Assembly (NCBI RefSeq): GCF_900112365.1
Contig: NZ_FOLQ01000004.1
Location: 186,001 to 250,000 of the forward strand
Origin: Spirosoma endophyticum
Lineage (GTDB): Bacteria > Bacteroidota > Bacteroidia > Cytophagales > Spirosomataceae
DNA: 64,000 nt
Direction: 5' to 3'
Shown here: positions 54,111-61,580 of the stretch, piece after piece
How the letters are laid out: each line of letters begins with the position of its first letter
Numbering within the stretch: position 1 is the first letter of the stretch
Program-made: the position numbers and the translations under genes
The notes under the pieces: model-generated
Told to the model about the DNA's origin: nothing
Seen by the model: only the letters and a program-made list of their open reading frames with translations
Databases searched by the model: none

Positions 54111-55151
54111 CATTACATAAGGCTTTATAACGCGGGCATTTACTTTTCTAAGTTCAATAAACAGGCGGTTCAGCATGGCATCATCACGGTAAAGACCGAT
54201 AATGGAGCCGCCTGAACCCGTAAAAGAGGCCGATGCACCACAGGCGCGTGCCGTTTCGATGAGGCTTCGATTCCGATCACTGATGGTATAAATCTGGGAA
54301 CGCAGGTCAAAATTACGGTTGACAAGTTCATTCAGCGCGTTGGTATCCTGCCGGAGCATAGCTTCCCGCCCCTCGCGCGCTACGTCGGCTATCGCATTCA
54401 TAGTTTCAACCACGCCTGGCTCTCCCTTTAGCCACCGCGCCTTTACATCGTTGTGCACACGCCCCGATTGTTTGCCAAGGTCTGTATTGTAGGCAATGTA
54501 TAGTTTAGGCAGTAGACGCGAATCTAGCGGTACGTAGTGGCCATATCCCTGGCTCTCCATAGTGGCACGATCGAAATCCATGTAAACACACCCCTCATAA
54601 CACTGAATAACGCGATCCTGTAAACCAGCCGTAATACCCAGCTCTTCGGATTCTGTGGCCAGCACTAAATTTGGTAGTATGGGCAGCGGAATCTCGACAC
54701 CATAGAACTGCATGAGTGCCCGGAACGTAGCCACAATGATCGCGCTGGAACCCGACAAGCCAACTTGCCGGGGAATGGATGTATTGTAGCGAATCGAAAA
54801 ATTCTGATTGGGTAATCGAATCTGTTCCGCTTCGCAGTACTCGGCAAACTTTTTAATGGCAGCCTTCAGCAATGGAACACCGCCATGATAACCCAGCATA
54901 CTGACAGAATCGCGCAGATGATGCAAACTCCGGAATATGTTCGTATCCTGTGGCTGAGGTTCAATCTGCAGTTCGGGAGAAGGATAGAGCGTAACAGACG
55001 CCCCAAAATTGCGGACGGTAATGGCAATGGTTTTACCAAAAAAGCCGTCGGACGGGTTGCCGAGCAAGCCCGCCCGGGCATAGGCACGGGTTTCGATGAG
55101 CAAAACAGTAGGGTGGAGACGTTCTCCCTTGGCTAAACAATTAAACGACAA
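54108..55151 (-). CDS. GHMP kinase resembling plant glucuronokinase
   Basis: A 347-residue GHMP-fold kinase. The ATP loop is SIPRQVGLSGSSAIIVATF; motif 3 is GASASFTGSGGSIIGLY. The start ARAGLLGNPSDGFFGKTIAI and the middle ESEELGITAGLQDRVIQCYEG are strikingly like plant glucuronokinase, as I remember it, which phosphorylates D-glucuronic acid at C1. With the galU-type enzyme next door, this would be a salvage route to UDP-glucuronate. Mevalonate or galactose kinase is less likely. The two genes form an operon. Confidence 0.8.
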   Translation of the reverse strand: MSFNCLAKGERLHPTVLLIETRAYARAGLLGNPSDGFFGKTIAITVRNFGASVTLYPSPELQIEPQPQDTNIFRSLHHLRDSVSMLGYHGGVPLLKAAIKKFAEYCEAEQIRLPNQNFSIRYNTSIPRQVGLSGSSAIIVATFRALMQFYGVEIPLPILPNLVLATESEELGITAGLQDRVIQCYEGCVYMDFDRATMESQGYGHYVPLDSRLLPKLYIAYNTDLGKQSGRVHNDVKARWLKGEPGVVETMNAIADVAREGREAMLRQDTNALNELVNRNFDLRSQIYTISDRNRSLIETARACGASASFTGSGGSIIGLYRDDAMLNRLFIELRKVNARVIKPYVM

Positions 55152-55212
55152 GTTTACGAAAGAATCTTCATCATAAAGATGTCTGATGAGTTTATGCTAC
55201 CAAATAAAAAAA

Positions 55213-55235
55213 GCGACCGGGTCATTCCCGGTCGC
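55213..55235 (-). terminator. intrinsic terminator of the acidic-protein gene
   Basis: A 9-bp GC-rich stem (55213-55221 with 55227-55235) with a loop of five and a run of seven A on the plus strand (T on the minus strand), 27 bases past the stop at 55263. Confidence 0.8.
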
Positions 55236-55262
55236 CTGATTTACTCAACTATATGCAGTACT

Positions 55263-55733
55263 TTATTTCGACGTCTCTTTGTCCTTCCCGTCATAGCCCA
55301 CATTGTGAGGGTCGTAGCCAGCATTTGGGTCGTCGCCTTCTTCGAGATACGTAGCGTCGGCCCGGTGGAACAAAGCATCATCGGATGGATTTTCTGCCAC
55401 TTCGCTTAATTTCTTTGCAGATTCGTCACTCATCATTTGGCCTTTCGGTACCTCAGAAATAGCGTCAGCGTTAACGTCCCATTCCTCGTCGGTGCCAAGA
55501 CTACTGTTATGTGGCTCACCCGCGCGACCTACGCCAAGGTTAGCCTCACGTGTGTCTTGTGTTATGTCTAAATTCTCGGTGTCCATATCCATGCCCGACG
55601 AAGAATCTTTATAAGAATTCGTGCCAACCCCTTCTGATTCGCGACCGAAATCGGAATCGCCGTGTTGCTGCGGGTTTTTCGAATAGAATTCGGGATCAAC
55701 TTTATCTGGATCGAATGGTGATGTCGTTGCCAT
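55263..55733 (-). CDS. small acidic hydrophilic protein
   Basis: A 156-residue protein. The start at 55733 (MATTSPFDPDKVD) is chosen because the longer frame to 55862 reads through the GC-rich repeat element. It has no signal peptide or membrane segment, is rich in Asp, Glu, Ser and Gly, and is probably disordered. Recognisable words are PHNVGYDGKDKE at the end and HGDSDFGRESEG near the start. Such proteins are found in Cytophagales without known function. Alternatives include a stress-type hydrophilic protein. Confidence 0.7.
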   Translation of the reverse strand: MATTSPFDPDKVDPEFYSKNPQQHGDSDFGRESEGVGTNSYKDSSSGMDMDTENLDITQDTREANLGVGRAGEPHNSSLGTDEEWDVNADAISEVPKGQMMSDESAKKLSEVAENPSDDALFHRADATYLEEGDDPNAGYDPHNVGYDGKDKETSK

Positions 55734-55780
55734 AGCGTTACGTGTTTTTTTATATAACCCGAAACGCGGGAGGTTGTTTA

Positions 55781-55890
55781 GCGAGGGGCGTGGGGCAAGG
55801 GGCAGGGGGTGCAGGGCAGAGAGCATAGGTAAGAAGCAACTTCGCTCATTTCGATGACCCATGCTCCGCGCCCCATTCCCCTCGCCCCAA
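55781..55890. repeat. GGGGCGTGGGGC-type repeat running into the HTH gene
   Basis: G-rich left part (55781-55823) and C-rich right part (55857-55890), with GCGAGGGG at 55781-55788 exactly complementary to 55878-55885. The right part is translated as the last 15 or so residues of the HTH gene, so the element has replaced or extended its C-terminus. Same family as 2360 and 54038. Confidence 0.65.
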
Positions 55891-56241
55891 TCCCTTCAAC
55901 TCCGCCAGCAATTGATCATTGGTTTGTTGCAGCAAAGCGACGCGCTCGTTGAGCTGAAAGAGCAGAAATTCTACATTACGGAGCCGCTCCTCAGTCGTGA
56001 TGGCCGCCGACGGCGAATTCATGACCTTAAACATCATCCCTTCACCCCGCATAAGCCAGTCTCCATTGACCTGCGGATAGGCCATTAAAATTTTTTCGAG
56101 GGTGTCGTAACGAGGCTTCAGCCGACCATGCAAAATATGATAAACTTTTTCGCCCCGATGCTCCCCCAACTGCCGGGCAAATTCCAGCACGCTAATGTCG
56201 AGTGTGTCAATTAGTTGCTGCAGGCGGAGGTGAATAGCCAT
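55846..56241 (-). CDS. helix-turn-helix repressor-like protein
   Basis: A 131-residue protein with an N-terminal phage-repressor-type HTH (about 8-60; SVLEFARQLGEHRGEKVYHILHG then LEKILMAYPQVNGDWLMRGEG), and a coiled coil (about 84-118). The last residues come from the repeat element. The gene is divergent from the 56498 module, with a palindrome at 56245-56262 just upstream of its start. It therefore looks autoregulatory and is the likely repressor of the module. The target sites are inferred. Confidence 0.8.
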   Translation of the reverse strand: MAIHLRLQQLIDTLDISVLEFARQLGEHRGEKVYHILHGRLKPRYDTLEKILMAYPQVNGDWLMRGEGMMFKVMNSPSAAITTEERLRNVEFLLFQLNERVALLQQTNDQLLAELKGLGRGEWGAEHGSSK

Positions 56242-56244
56242 AAA

Positions 56245-56262
56245 TTACATTATTCTGTGTAA
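56245..56262. promoter_or_regulatory. operator palindrome 1 (TTACA-N8-TGTAA)
   Basis: TTACA, eight bases, TGTAA, with the outer five base pairs complementary. It lies 4 bases upstream of the HTH gene's start codon. A site of identical form is at 56394-56411. Confidence 0.6.
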
Positions 56263-56393
56263 AAAACGATAAAAACGGAAAGTGTGGATGAAGATGGCTT
56301 GGAAGCCGCCAAAAATGAAGCCTAAGGCACCCGTAAGCACCGAATTACCCCCTCTATCCAGCCACGAAAATACTTACAAAGCGGGCTTGTTTT

Positions 56394-56411
56394 TTACACA
56401 GTTTTGTGTAA
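56394..56411. promoter_or_regulatory. operator palindrome 2 (TTACA-N8-TGTAA)
   Basis: TTACACAGTTTTGTGTAA, a seven-base perfect inverted repeat with a four-base centre. It lies about 87 bases upstream of the 56498 ATG and overlaps the promoter-like box CAGTTTTG. The flank TTTTTTACACAG matches the reverse complement of the flank of site 1. Confidence 0.65.
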
Positions 56412-56449
56412 TTTTATAACTGTAAACACAGGCCCTTAAAAAGGCAAAA

Positions 56450-56469
56450 GGGACCGCAAAACGGGTCCC
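56450..56469 (+). promoter_or_regulatory. leader hairpin of the RecE-like module
   Basis: GGGACC (56450-56455) pairs with GGTCCC (56464-56469), loop of eight, in the leader 29 bases before the ATG at 56498. No T tract follows, so it is a leader structure rather than a terminator. Confidence 0.4.
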
Positions 56470-56497
56470 CTGCTTGAACAGTAAACAACAAATACTA

Positions 56498-57151
56498 ATG
56501 AACACACAAAACAAAAGCCAACTTTCGACAATTCAAAGCGATATCGCTCTGAAACCGTACCAAAAGATTAATGAGTTGACCGGCGAAGTGGTCAATAAGT
56601 ACAAATATTTGGAAGGTCATCCGCGTCAATATCGGTTCGACGCCAAGGAAGGTGTGTTCAATATCAATGGTACGGAGAAGCTGGGCCGCACCCTCACCTT
56701 TCAACCCATTGCCTGGCGCATCTTCACGGACAATATCCTAAACATGGGTACCAAAAACTGGGCAGAAATTTTCTTTATCGACGATAAAAACTGCTTGTCA
56801 GCCCTGCTGTTTCATGGCTATTCTGTCGATAATATTTTTCGGCTCATCGAACCGCTGTATTACGACGACCTGACCTTGGCCGACGTAGTGATTACGGCCG
56901 TAGCCGAGAAAAAAGAATACACGAAAGTTCAACCCAAAGGTGTCTACTACATCGCTACGTTCTCCTACAAAATTGGTAACGCCGAGCAAACGGCTGAGCT
57001 GAAACAATTTGCGCAGGAAGCGAAAATTTTCCGTCAGGAAACACTTACCGACATCGCCAATATCAAAACCGCGATGTACTACTACAACCCGTTTGCCATC
57101 CCGGTCGAAGAGCTTGGTGAGGCCGACGATCGGCTATTGGCAGTGGGTTAA
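56498..57151 (+). CDS. conserved hypothetical protein upstream of the RecE-like nuclease
   Basis: A 217-residue protein (start at the ATG at 56498, MNTQNKSQLST), no signal peptide. It is a mixed alpha/beta protein with IAWRIFTDNILNMGTKNWAEIFF and a long charged middle. I do not recognise the fold. Position between an HTH repressor and a RecE-like exonuclease makes a recombination partner (single-strand annealing or DNA-binding) possible, but there is no motif to prove it. A 12-bp hairpin separates it from the nuclease gene. Confidence 0.6.
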   Translation: MNTQNKSQLSTIQSDIALKPYQKINELTGEVVNKYKYLEGHPRQYRFDAKEGVFNINGTEKLGRTLTFQPIAWRIFTDNILNMGTKNWAEIFFIDDKNCLSALLFHGYSVDNIFRLIEPLYYDDLTLADVVITAVAEKKEYTKVQPKGVYYIATFSYKIGNAEQTAELKQFAQEAKIFRQETLTDIANIKTAMYYYNPFAIPVEELGEADDRLLAVG

Positions 57152-57176
57152 TTGATAGAAAGTGAGGTTTTATCTA

Positions 57177-57210
57177 AGTAGGTGTCTCTTCCGCACAGGA
57201 GACACCTACT
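57177..57210 (+). terminator. hairpin between the hypothetical and nuclease genes
   Basis: Perfect 12-bp stem (57177-57188 with 57199-57210), loop of ten, 25 bases after the stop at 57151 and 27 before the nuclease ATG. No clear T tract, so a partial terminator or mRNA-processing hairpin. Confidence 0.55.
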
Positions 57211-57237
57211 CATTCTGTGCATGCAAACATTGATTCT

Positions 57238-58035
57238 ATGTTAGCTTCCCCAATTTCCAGACAGGCAGTTCCGCCAATTTTTATGCCTGGCGATGAGTAT
57301 CGTTCGCTGCTACGTGTCTCCAACTCTGATTTAACGCGATTAAAAGAAGAACATCTGGGCTATTGGTCGTCGCCTTCTTCGCGATTCATTCCGGAGAAAA
57401 CAAAAGTTTTCGGGCGCGCTTTTCATCAGCATTTGCTCGAACCCGAAACGGTAGGCACCGTATTGTCGCAGTTTCTGCCCGATATGGTCGATCCGTTGAC
57501 ACAGCCCGCGTCAGATGCATTAGCACCTGCCCAGACGGAGCAACTAAAAAAGTTGATGCAAACCATTCGGCAGGATGCATTCTGCAAACGTTACCTACGC
57601 ATGTCGGAGCGGGAGCGCGTTGTGTTGTTTACAGAACCAACCACGGGGGTGGCCTGCAAATCGCGACTGGACATGGTGTATACCAGCCAGAAACGACGTA
57701 ACGCCCTGATCATTGATCTTAAAACCACCTCTGCCCGAACACAGGCGCAGTTCCTGGAATCGTGTTACACCTATGACTACGATCGGCAGGCGGCTTTCTA
57801 CGTAGACAGTCTGCGCCATGCTGATAGCCAGGAGTGGGATATGACGCGTCAGTTTCGGTTCGTATTCATCGGCATCATGAAACAACGGCCCTACCGACTC
57901 TTTGCTGTAGAGGCAACGTCAATTCCGGGCTTTATGGAGTACGGCCGAAAAAAATACCGGTTCTGGCTCCGCAAATGGCGCGAAGAACAAGAGACCGAAA
58001 CTATAGCAGCTCCGGCCTTGAAGATGCTTGCCTAG
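57238..58035 (+). CDS. RecE-like PD-(D/E)XK exonuclease
   Basis: A protein of about 265 residues of the PD-(D/E)XK family. Motifs: VSNSDLTRLKEE, KVFGRAFHQHLLEP (His/Glu of RecE-type), ACKSRLDMVY (Asp) and LIIDLKTTSARTQ (the D-x-K core), then YDYDRQAAFYVDSL. This set matches the DUF3799/RecE-like 5'-3' double-strand exonucleases of phage recombination systems. The GTG at 57217 would add seven residues; the ATG at 57238 is preferred. It is probably cotranscribed with its neighbours. Confidence 0.85.
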   Translation: MLASPISRQAVPPIFMPGDEYRSLLRVSNSDLTRLKEEHLGYWSSPSSRFIPEKTKVFGRAFHQHLLEPETVGTVLSQFLPDMVDPLTQPASDALAPAQTEQLKKLMQTIRQDAFCKRYLRMSERERVVLFTEPTTGVACKSRLDMVYTSQKRRNALIIDLKTTSARTQAQFLESCYTYDYDRQAAFYVDSLRHADSQEWDMTRQFRFVFIGIMKQRPYRLFAVEATSIPGFMEYGRKKYRFWLRKWREEQETETIAAPALKMLA

Positions 58036-58096
58036 CATTGGTTTATGGTATTCAACCAAAAACTGAATACCATAAACCGTAAACCAACAAAACGTT

Positions 58097-58444
58097 ATGA
58101 ACGCTTCGATTATCACCTTGACACCCGCTCAACTCCATTTTGATTGGGGAACCGACGGGTTGGTGTTATGGATTGAGGAATTAGATGGCGCCGACAGTCT
58201 GGCGGGCCAGATGCATGAAGTTATGGACCGGATTGCGTTTGCTATCGAATTGCAAACTGGTTGGGATCACCGCACGGATGGAGATACGTTACATCCGCTC
58301 TATGGCTATCGCCTTTTGCTACGGGATGCATCAGGCCGCTGGAACGCCATCCGAACGGACGAAACCGGGCATTTTGCCGGGATAGTTCCCCTCGAAGAAA
58401 TGGACTATGAAGTTGCTTACGAAAAGGTGATGTGGCTGGAATAG
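58097..58444 (+). CDS. small protein of the RecE-like module
   Basis: A 115-residue protein, acidic, without cysteines, membrane segments or a signal. It contains FDWGTDGLVLWIEELDG, MHEVMDRIAFAIELQTGWDH and EVAYEKVMWLE. I recognise no family. It follows the nuclease gene by 61 bases and ends before a perfect palindromic terminator, so it is the last gene of the module. A phage accessory function is possible. Confidence 0.6.
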   Translation: MNASIITLTPAQLHFDWGTDGLVLWIEELDGADSLAGQMHEVMDRIAFAIELQTGWDHRTDGDTLHPLYGYRLLLRDASGRWNAIRTDETGHFAGIVPLEEMDYEVAYEKVMWLE

Positions 58445-58482
58445 ACTAGTATCGAGACTGAAAAGCTGCAGCCAGAAAATTC

Positions 58483-58522
58483 ACAAACCCGTCAACTCTA
58501 CATGTAGAGTTGACGGGTTTGT
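58483..58522 (+). terminator. perfect 40-bp palindromic terminator
   Basis: Two 20-bp arms meet without a spacer (58483-58502 with 58503-58522), followed by TTTTT. It ends the nuclease module. Confidence 0.85.
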
Positions 58523-58589
58523 TTTTAGTGCCCACGCAACGTTCTTTTGCCTGACTGCATCTTTAAGAAAACACAAGCCAATACGTCCC

Positions 58590-59366
58590 ATGAAACTATT
58601 CGTTACGTCCCTCCTGCTTGCCCTTATCGCGCTGGCCCCTGCTTTGGCCCAAACAACCGTTGATGCCAAGGATATTATCGCAAAAATCAATCGAAAAGAA
58701 GCCGTTTCATATCAAAATGCCACCATTACCGGCGATCTTGATCTGACCAATTTATCCAACCGAAAAGAAGTAAGAGAGGGCAGTTGGAAAGGTGATTCAC
58801 GAGAGTTTCTGAGTGTCGTGGAATCGCCGATTTCCTTCAAGCACTGCACGTTCAAAGGTAAATTCCTGGCCTATTACAATGAGGATCAGGACAGAAAGAT
58901 TCTGAGAACAAACAGTATCGTTTATAACGCCGACTTCAATGAGGCTGTAACGATCGAGAACTGCATTTTTGACGACGATGCTACGTTCAAATACTCCCAT
59001 TTCCAGCAACGGGCCATTTTCACTGATAACACCTTCCGCGAAGTAGCGCTGTTTAAATACGCCAAATTCAGCAATGCGGCCGATTTCAGCGGGTCTACGT
59101 TCCGGGACTACGCGGATTTCAAATACACGAAATTTGATGAGTCATCGTCATTCCAGAAAGCAGCGTTTGAGCAGTATGCAGACTTCAAATACACGAAGTT
59201 CGATGAAAGCGTTAGTTTTAAACAGGCTCGCTTTAACCGGAATGCCGATTTTAAATATACCCACCTGCCCCGTGGTACAAGCTTTGACGAGGCTCGTTTC
59301 GATGGCTCGACCGACTTTAAGTACACCACACTCGATGGCCGAAAGTTTTCACCAAACAACCGATAG
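58590..59366 (+). CDS. secreted 11-residue-repeat protein (pentapeptide-repeat-like)
   Basis: A 258-residue protein with a signal peptide cut near PALAQ. The C-terminal half (about 120-255) is a run of 11-residue repeats with Phe at positions 3 and 8 (ADFxxxxFxxx), for example ADFKYTKFDES then SSFQKAAFEQY. This is the spacing seen in Pentapeptide_3-like solenoids. A right-handed beta-helix is expected, with Lys-Tyr on one face and acid on the other. Function unknown; export suggests a periplasmic or surface role. An 18-bp terminator follows. Confidence 0.8.
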   Translation: MKLFVTSLLLALIALAPALAQTTVDAKDIIAKINRKEAVSYQNATITGDLDLTNLSNRKEVREGSWKGDSREFLSVVESPISFKHCTFKGKFLAYYNEDQDRKILRTNSIVYNADFNEAVTIENCIFDDDATFKYSHFQQRAIFTDNTFREVALFKYAKFSNAADFSGSTFRDYADFKYTKFDESSSFQKAAFEQYADFKYTKFDESVSFKQARFNRNADFKYTHLPRGTSFDEARFDGSTDFKYTTLDGRKFSPNNR

Positions 59367-59378
59367 GTAATTTCCAGA

Positions 59379-59421
59379 CAGACAGCCTCCTAAGATTTTC
59401 AAAACCTTAGGGGGCTGTCTG
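59379..59421 (+). terminator. terminator of the repeat-protein gene
   Basis: CAGACAGCC (59379-59387) pairs with GGCTGTCTG (59413-59421), and the inner CCTAAG/CCTTAGG words extend the stem with a mismatch or two. It is 12 bases after the stop. Confidence 0.65.
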
Positions 59422-59458
59422 CTTGTTTACTAAAACGTTACACCAATCACGCAACGTT

Positions 59459-60661
59459 TTGAAACGCACAACCAAAATTCTGATTGCGCTTGTCGTTCTA
59501 CTAATTATTGCCCGGCTGCTCCTGCCGTATTTCGTACTTCGTTACGTTAATAAAACCCTGGCCGACATGGGCGGTTATACCGGCCACGTCGAAGATTTGG
59601 ATATTCACCTCATTCGGGGCGCCTACCAGCTTGACGATCTGCGTATTCGCAAGATCAACGGCAAAATCAAAGAGCCCTTTGTGTTCATTCCCAAAACCGA
59701 TTTATCTGTCGAGTGGAAATCGTTGTTCAAAGGGAAGTTGGTGAGTGAAGTCGAGTGCTACGAGCCTGAAATTAACTTTGCCTTTAGCGAGAGTGAATCC
59801 CAGAGCCAGACGGGGGCCGAAGTAGACTGGACAGCTTATTTGAAAAAGCTGTTGCCGATTAATATCAACCGGTTTGCGGTCATCAATGGCAAAGTCAACC
59901 TGACGAGTTTAATCACCCAGCCACGGGCAGATTTATCACTCCAGAAATTTCAGGGTGAAATTCGGAACATACGTAATGTTGAGGACAAGGATAACAAACT
60001 CCCCTCTCCGGTAACAGCCTCAGGAGATGTGCCGGGCTATGGTGGAACGATGAACTTCGATGCCAATATGAATTTGCTGAAAGTTGTCCCGGATCTAGAC
60101 TATAAACTCCGGTTCAGCAATCTCCAGTTGGTTAAGCTTAATCCATTAGCTCGTGAGTATGCTAATCTTGACTTCGAGCGCGGCACGGTGAGCGTTTACA
60201 GTGAGATGGCCATGCTCAACAGTAAGCTGAATGGCTACCTGAAGCCCCTTACTAAAGGGATGAAGATCTTCAAAATCAATGAACACGAAGGCCGATCGGT
60301 AGGTAAATTCTTTACCGAACTTATTGCCCAGGGCGGAACGGCTATTCTAAAAAACCAGAAACGCGATCAGGTAGCGACACGTATTCCCCTCAACGGCACC
60401 ATCGAAAATATTGAAACCGCTACCTGGCCAACGATTTTCGGTGTACTGCGTAATGCGTACATTGAAGCCTTTCGGGGTGAGTTCGACAATAATATCACGC
60501 TGAAAGATGCGTTCAAGACGTTTAAAGAGGACTTCAAGGAAAAGCGGGAAGAAAGAAAGGCAGAGCGAAAAGCCGAACGAGCCAAGCGGAAAGAGGCACG
60601 ACAGCAGAAACGCGCCAAGCGAAAAGCTGAACGTAAAGCCAAACGGGAAAAGGAGAAATAG
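59459..60661 (+). CDS. DUF748/AsmA-like protein with basic C-terminal tail
   Basis: About 400 residues: a membrane helix near the start (KILIALVVLLIIARLLLPYF) and an AsmA/DUF748-like domain (YTGHVEDLDIHLIRGAYQL, LSVEWKSLFKGKLVSEVECY). The last 50 residues are almost only Lys, Arg, Glu and Ala (KREERKAERKAERAKRKEA), a likely helical, basic tail. AsmA-like proteins span the envelope and help carry lipids. The start is unsure: both candidates (59459 and 59423) are TTG; the latter abuts the terminator. Confidence 0.75.
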   Translation: MKRTTKILIALVVLLIIARLLLPYFVLRYVNKTLADMGGYTGHVEDLDIHLIRGAYQLDDLRIRKINGKIKEPFVFIPKTDLSVEWKSLFKGKLVSEVECYEPEINFAFSESESQSQTGAEVDWTAYLKKLLPININRFAVINGKVNLTSLITQPRADLSLQKFQGEIRNIRNVEDKDNKLPSPVTASGDVPGYGGTMNFDANMNLLKVVPDLDYKLRFSNLQLVKLNPLAREYANLDFERGTVSVYSEMAMLNSKLNGYLKPLTKGMKIFKINEHEGRSVGKFFTELIAQGGTAILKNQKRDQVATRIPLNGTIENIETATWPTIFGVLRNAYIEAFRGEFDNNITLKDAFKTFKEDFKEKREERKAERKAERAKRKEARQQKRAKRKAERKAKREKEK

Positions 60662-60671
60662 CCTTACACAA

Positions 60672-60704
60672 AACTTCCCGAAAGCTTAGAGATTTCGGGA
60701 AGTT
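60672..60704. terminator. bidirectional terminator
   Basis: Perfect 12-bp stem (60672-60683 with 60693-60704), loop of nine, between the convergent DUF748 gene and the gene at 60722. Confidence 0.75.
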
Positions 60705-60721
60705 AAACACGATCCAATTTA

Positions 60722-61039
60722 CTAACTTTTCTTTGGTGCCCCGCCAGCTGTCTGTTTAGCTGGATATTTAGCCCTTCCTTTATGGACCCCTGCGTCTTTC
60801 TCCTTTTTATAACTGGGAATAGCCCGATCGCCACTTTCCAGTTTTTCCTTCATAGAAGGTTGTGGTAATGGGCGCGTTGACGCAGCAACTGCCGTTTTTG
60901 ATTGAGATCGGGTTGTCGATTCTGTTGATCCGGAGGCCTTCTCGGCGACACCAGCTCGTTTGTTATCTGAGGGTGTCTGGGCTTGTTGCGCAAAGGCTGT
61001 GCTAGACACTAGCATGGCCGCAATTACTAACTTGATCAT
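60722..61039 (-). CDS. small secreted basic protein
   Basis: A 105-residue protein with a signal peptide cut near AFAQQ, then a Ser/Thr/Ala/Lys-rich hydrophilic chain (KEKDAGVHKGRAKYPAKQT). No cysteines or domain can be recognised; it is probably disordered. It lies in the same direction as the 61099 gene and 59 bases after it, so the two may be one unit. Function unknown. Confidence 0.62.
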   Translation of the reverse strand: MIKLVIAAMLVSSTAFAQQAQTPSDNKRAGVAEKASGSTESTTRSQSKTAVAASTRPLPQPSMKEKLESGDRAIPSYKKEKDAGVHKGRAKYPAKQTAGGAPKKS

Positions 61040-61098
61040 AACGTTTCGTTGGTTTACTGGTAAATAAAATCAAAAGCAGATTAACCTGCGTTACTCAT

Positions 61099-61371
61099 CT
61101 ACCGCCGGACAGTGTCAACTTTTGTAGCCCCACCCCGACGTAGTGAGTCAGGATTGAGCCGCCGTTGTTTACGATTTTGGGGTGAGGTTGAATCCATGCC
61201 AATGTTCATTTTTAGGGGCTCACCCTTAGACCTTTTCTTATTTTTTACCGGCCCTTGATCGGACTGATACGTATCAACCAATAAGATAGATTTTGAGAAG
61301 GCAACAGCCTGATTAGCCTGGGTAAACAATCCAGTCGTCAGTAGTAAGCTGAGCCATAGTGTATACTTCAT
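61099..61371 (-). CDS. small secreted basic protein
   Basis: A 90-residue protein with a signal peptide cut near TQANQ or QAVAFS, then a hydrophilic chain (GPVKNKKRSKGEPLKMN, RKQRRLNPDSLRRGG). No family recognised. Like its downstream neighbour it is strongly basic and exported. The pair lies between a DUF748 gene and an O-acyltransferase gene. Confidence 0.6.
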   Translation of the reverse strand: MKYTLWLSLLLTTGLFTQANQAVAFSKSILLVDTYQSDQGPVKNKKRSKGEPLKMNIGMDSTSPQNRKQRRLNPDSLRRGGATKVDTVRR

Positions 61372-61580
61372 ACGGATGCGTAATTACTGTTTTCTCACAA
61401 CTCCCAATACGTAGTGAAAGTTATACCGTCAGCTAGGTTTAGGTTCAATAAACTCGTTCTGCGCCTATATTTGTATCAAAAAAGCGACCAATCACCTTAT
61501 GGTCAGTGTGTAACCAAATTTGTTTCCCACTTAATATAGTGATTCCTTTGTAGTCTTTTTTCTTTCCCGTAACGTTAGTA

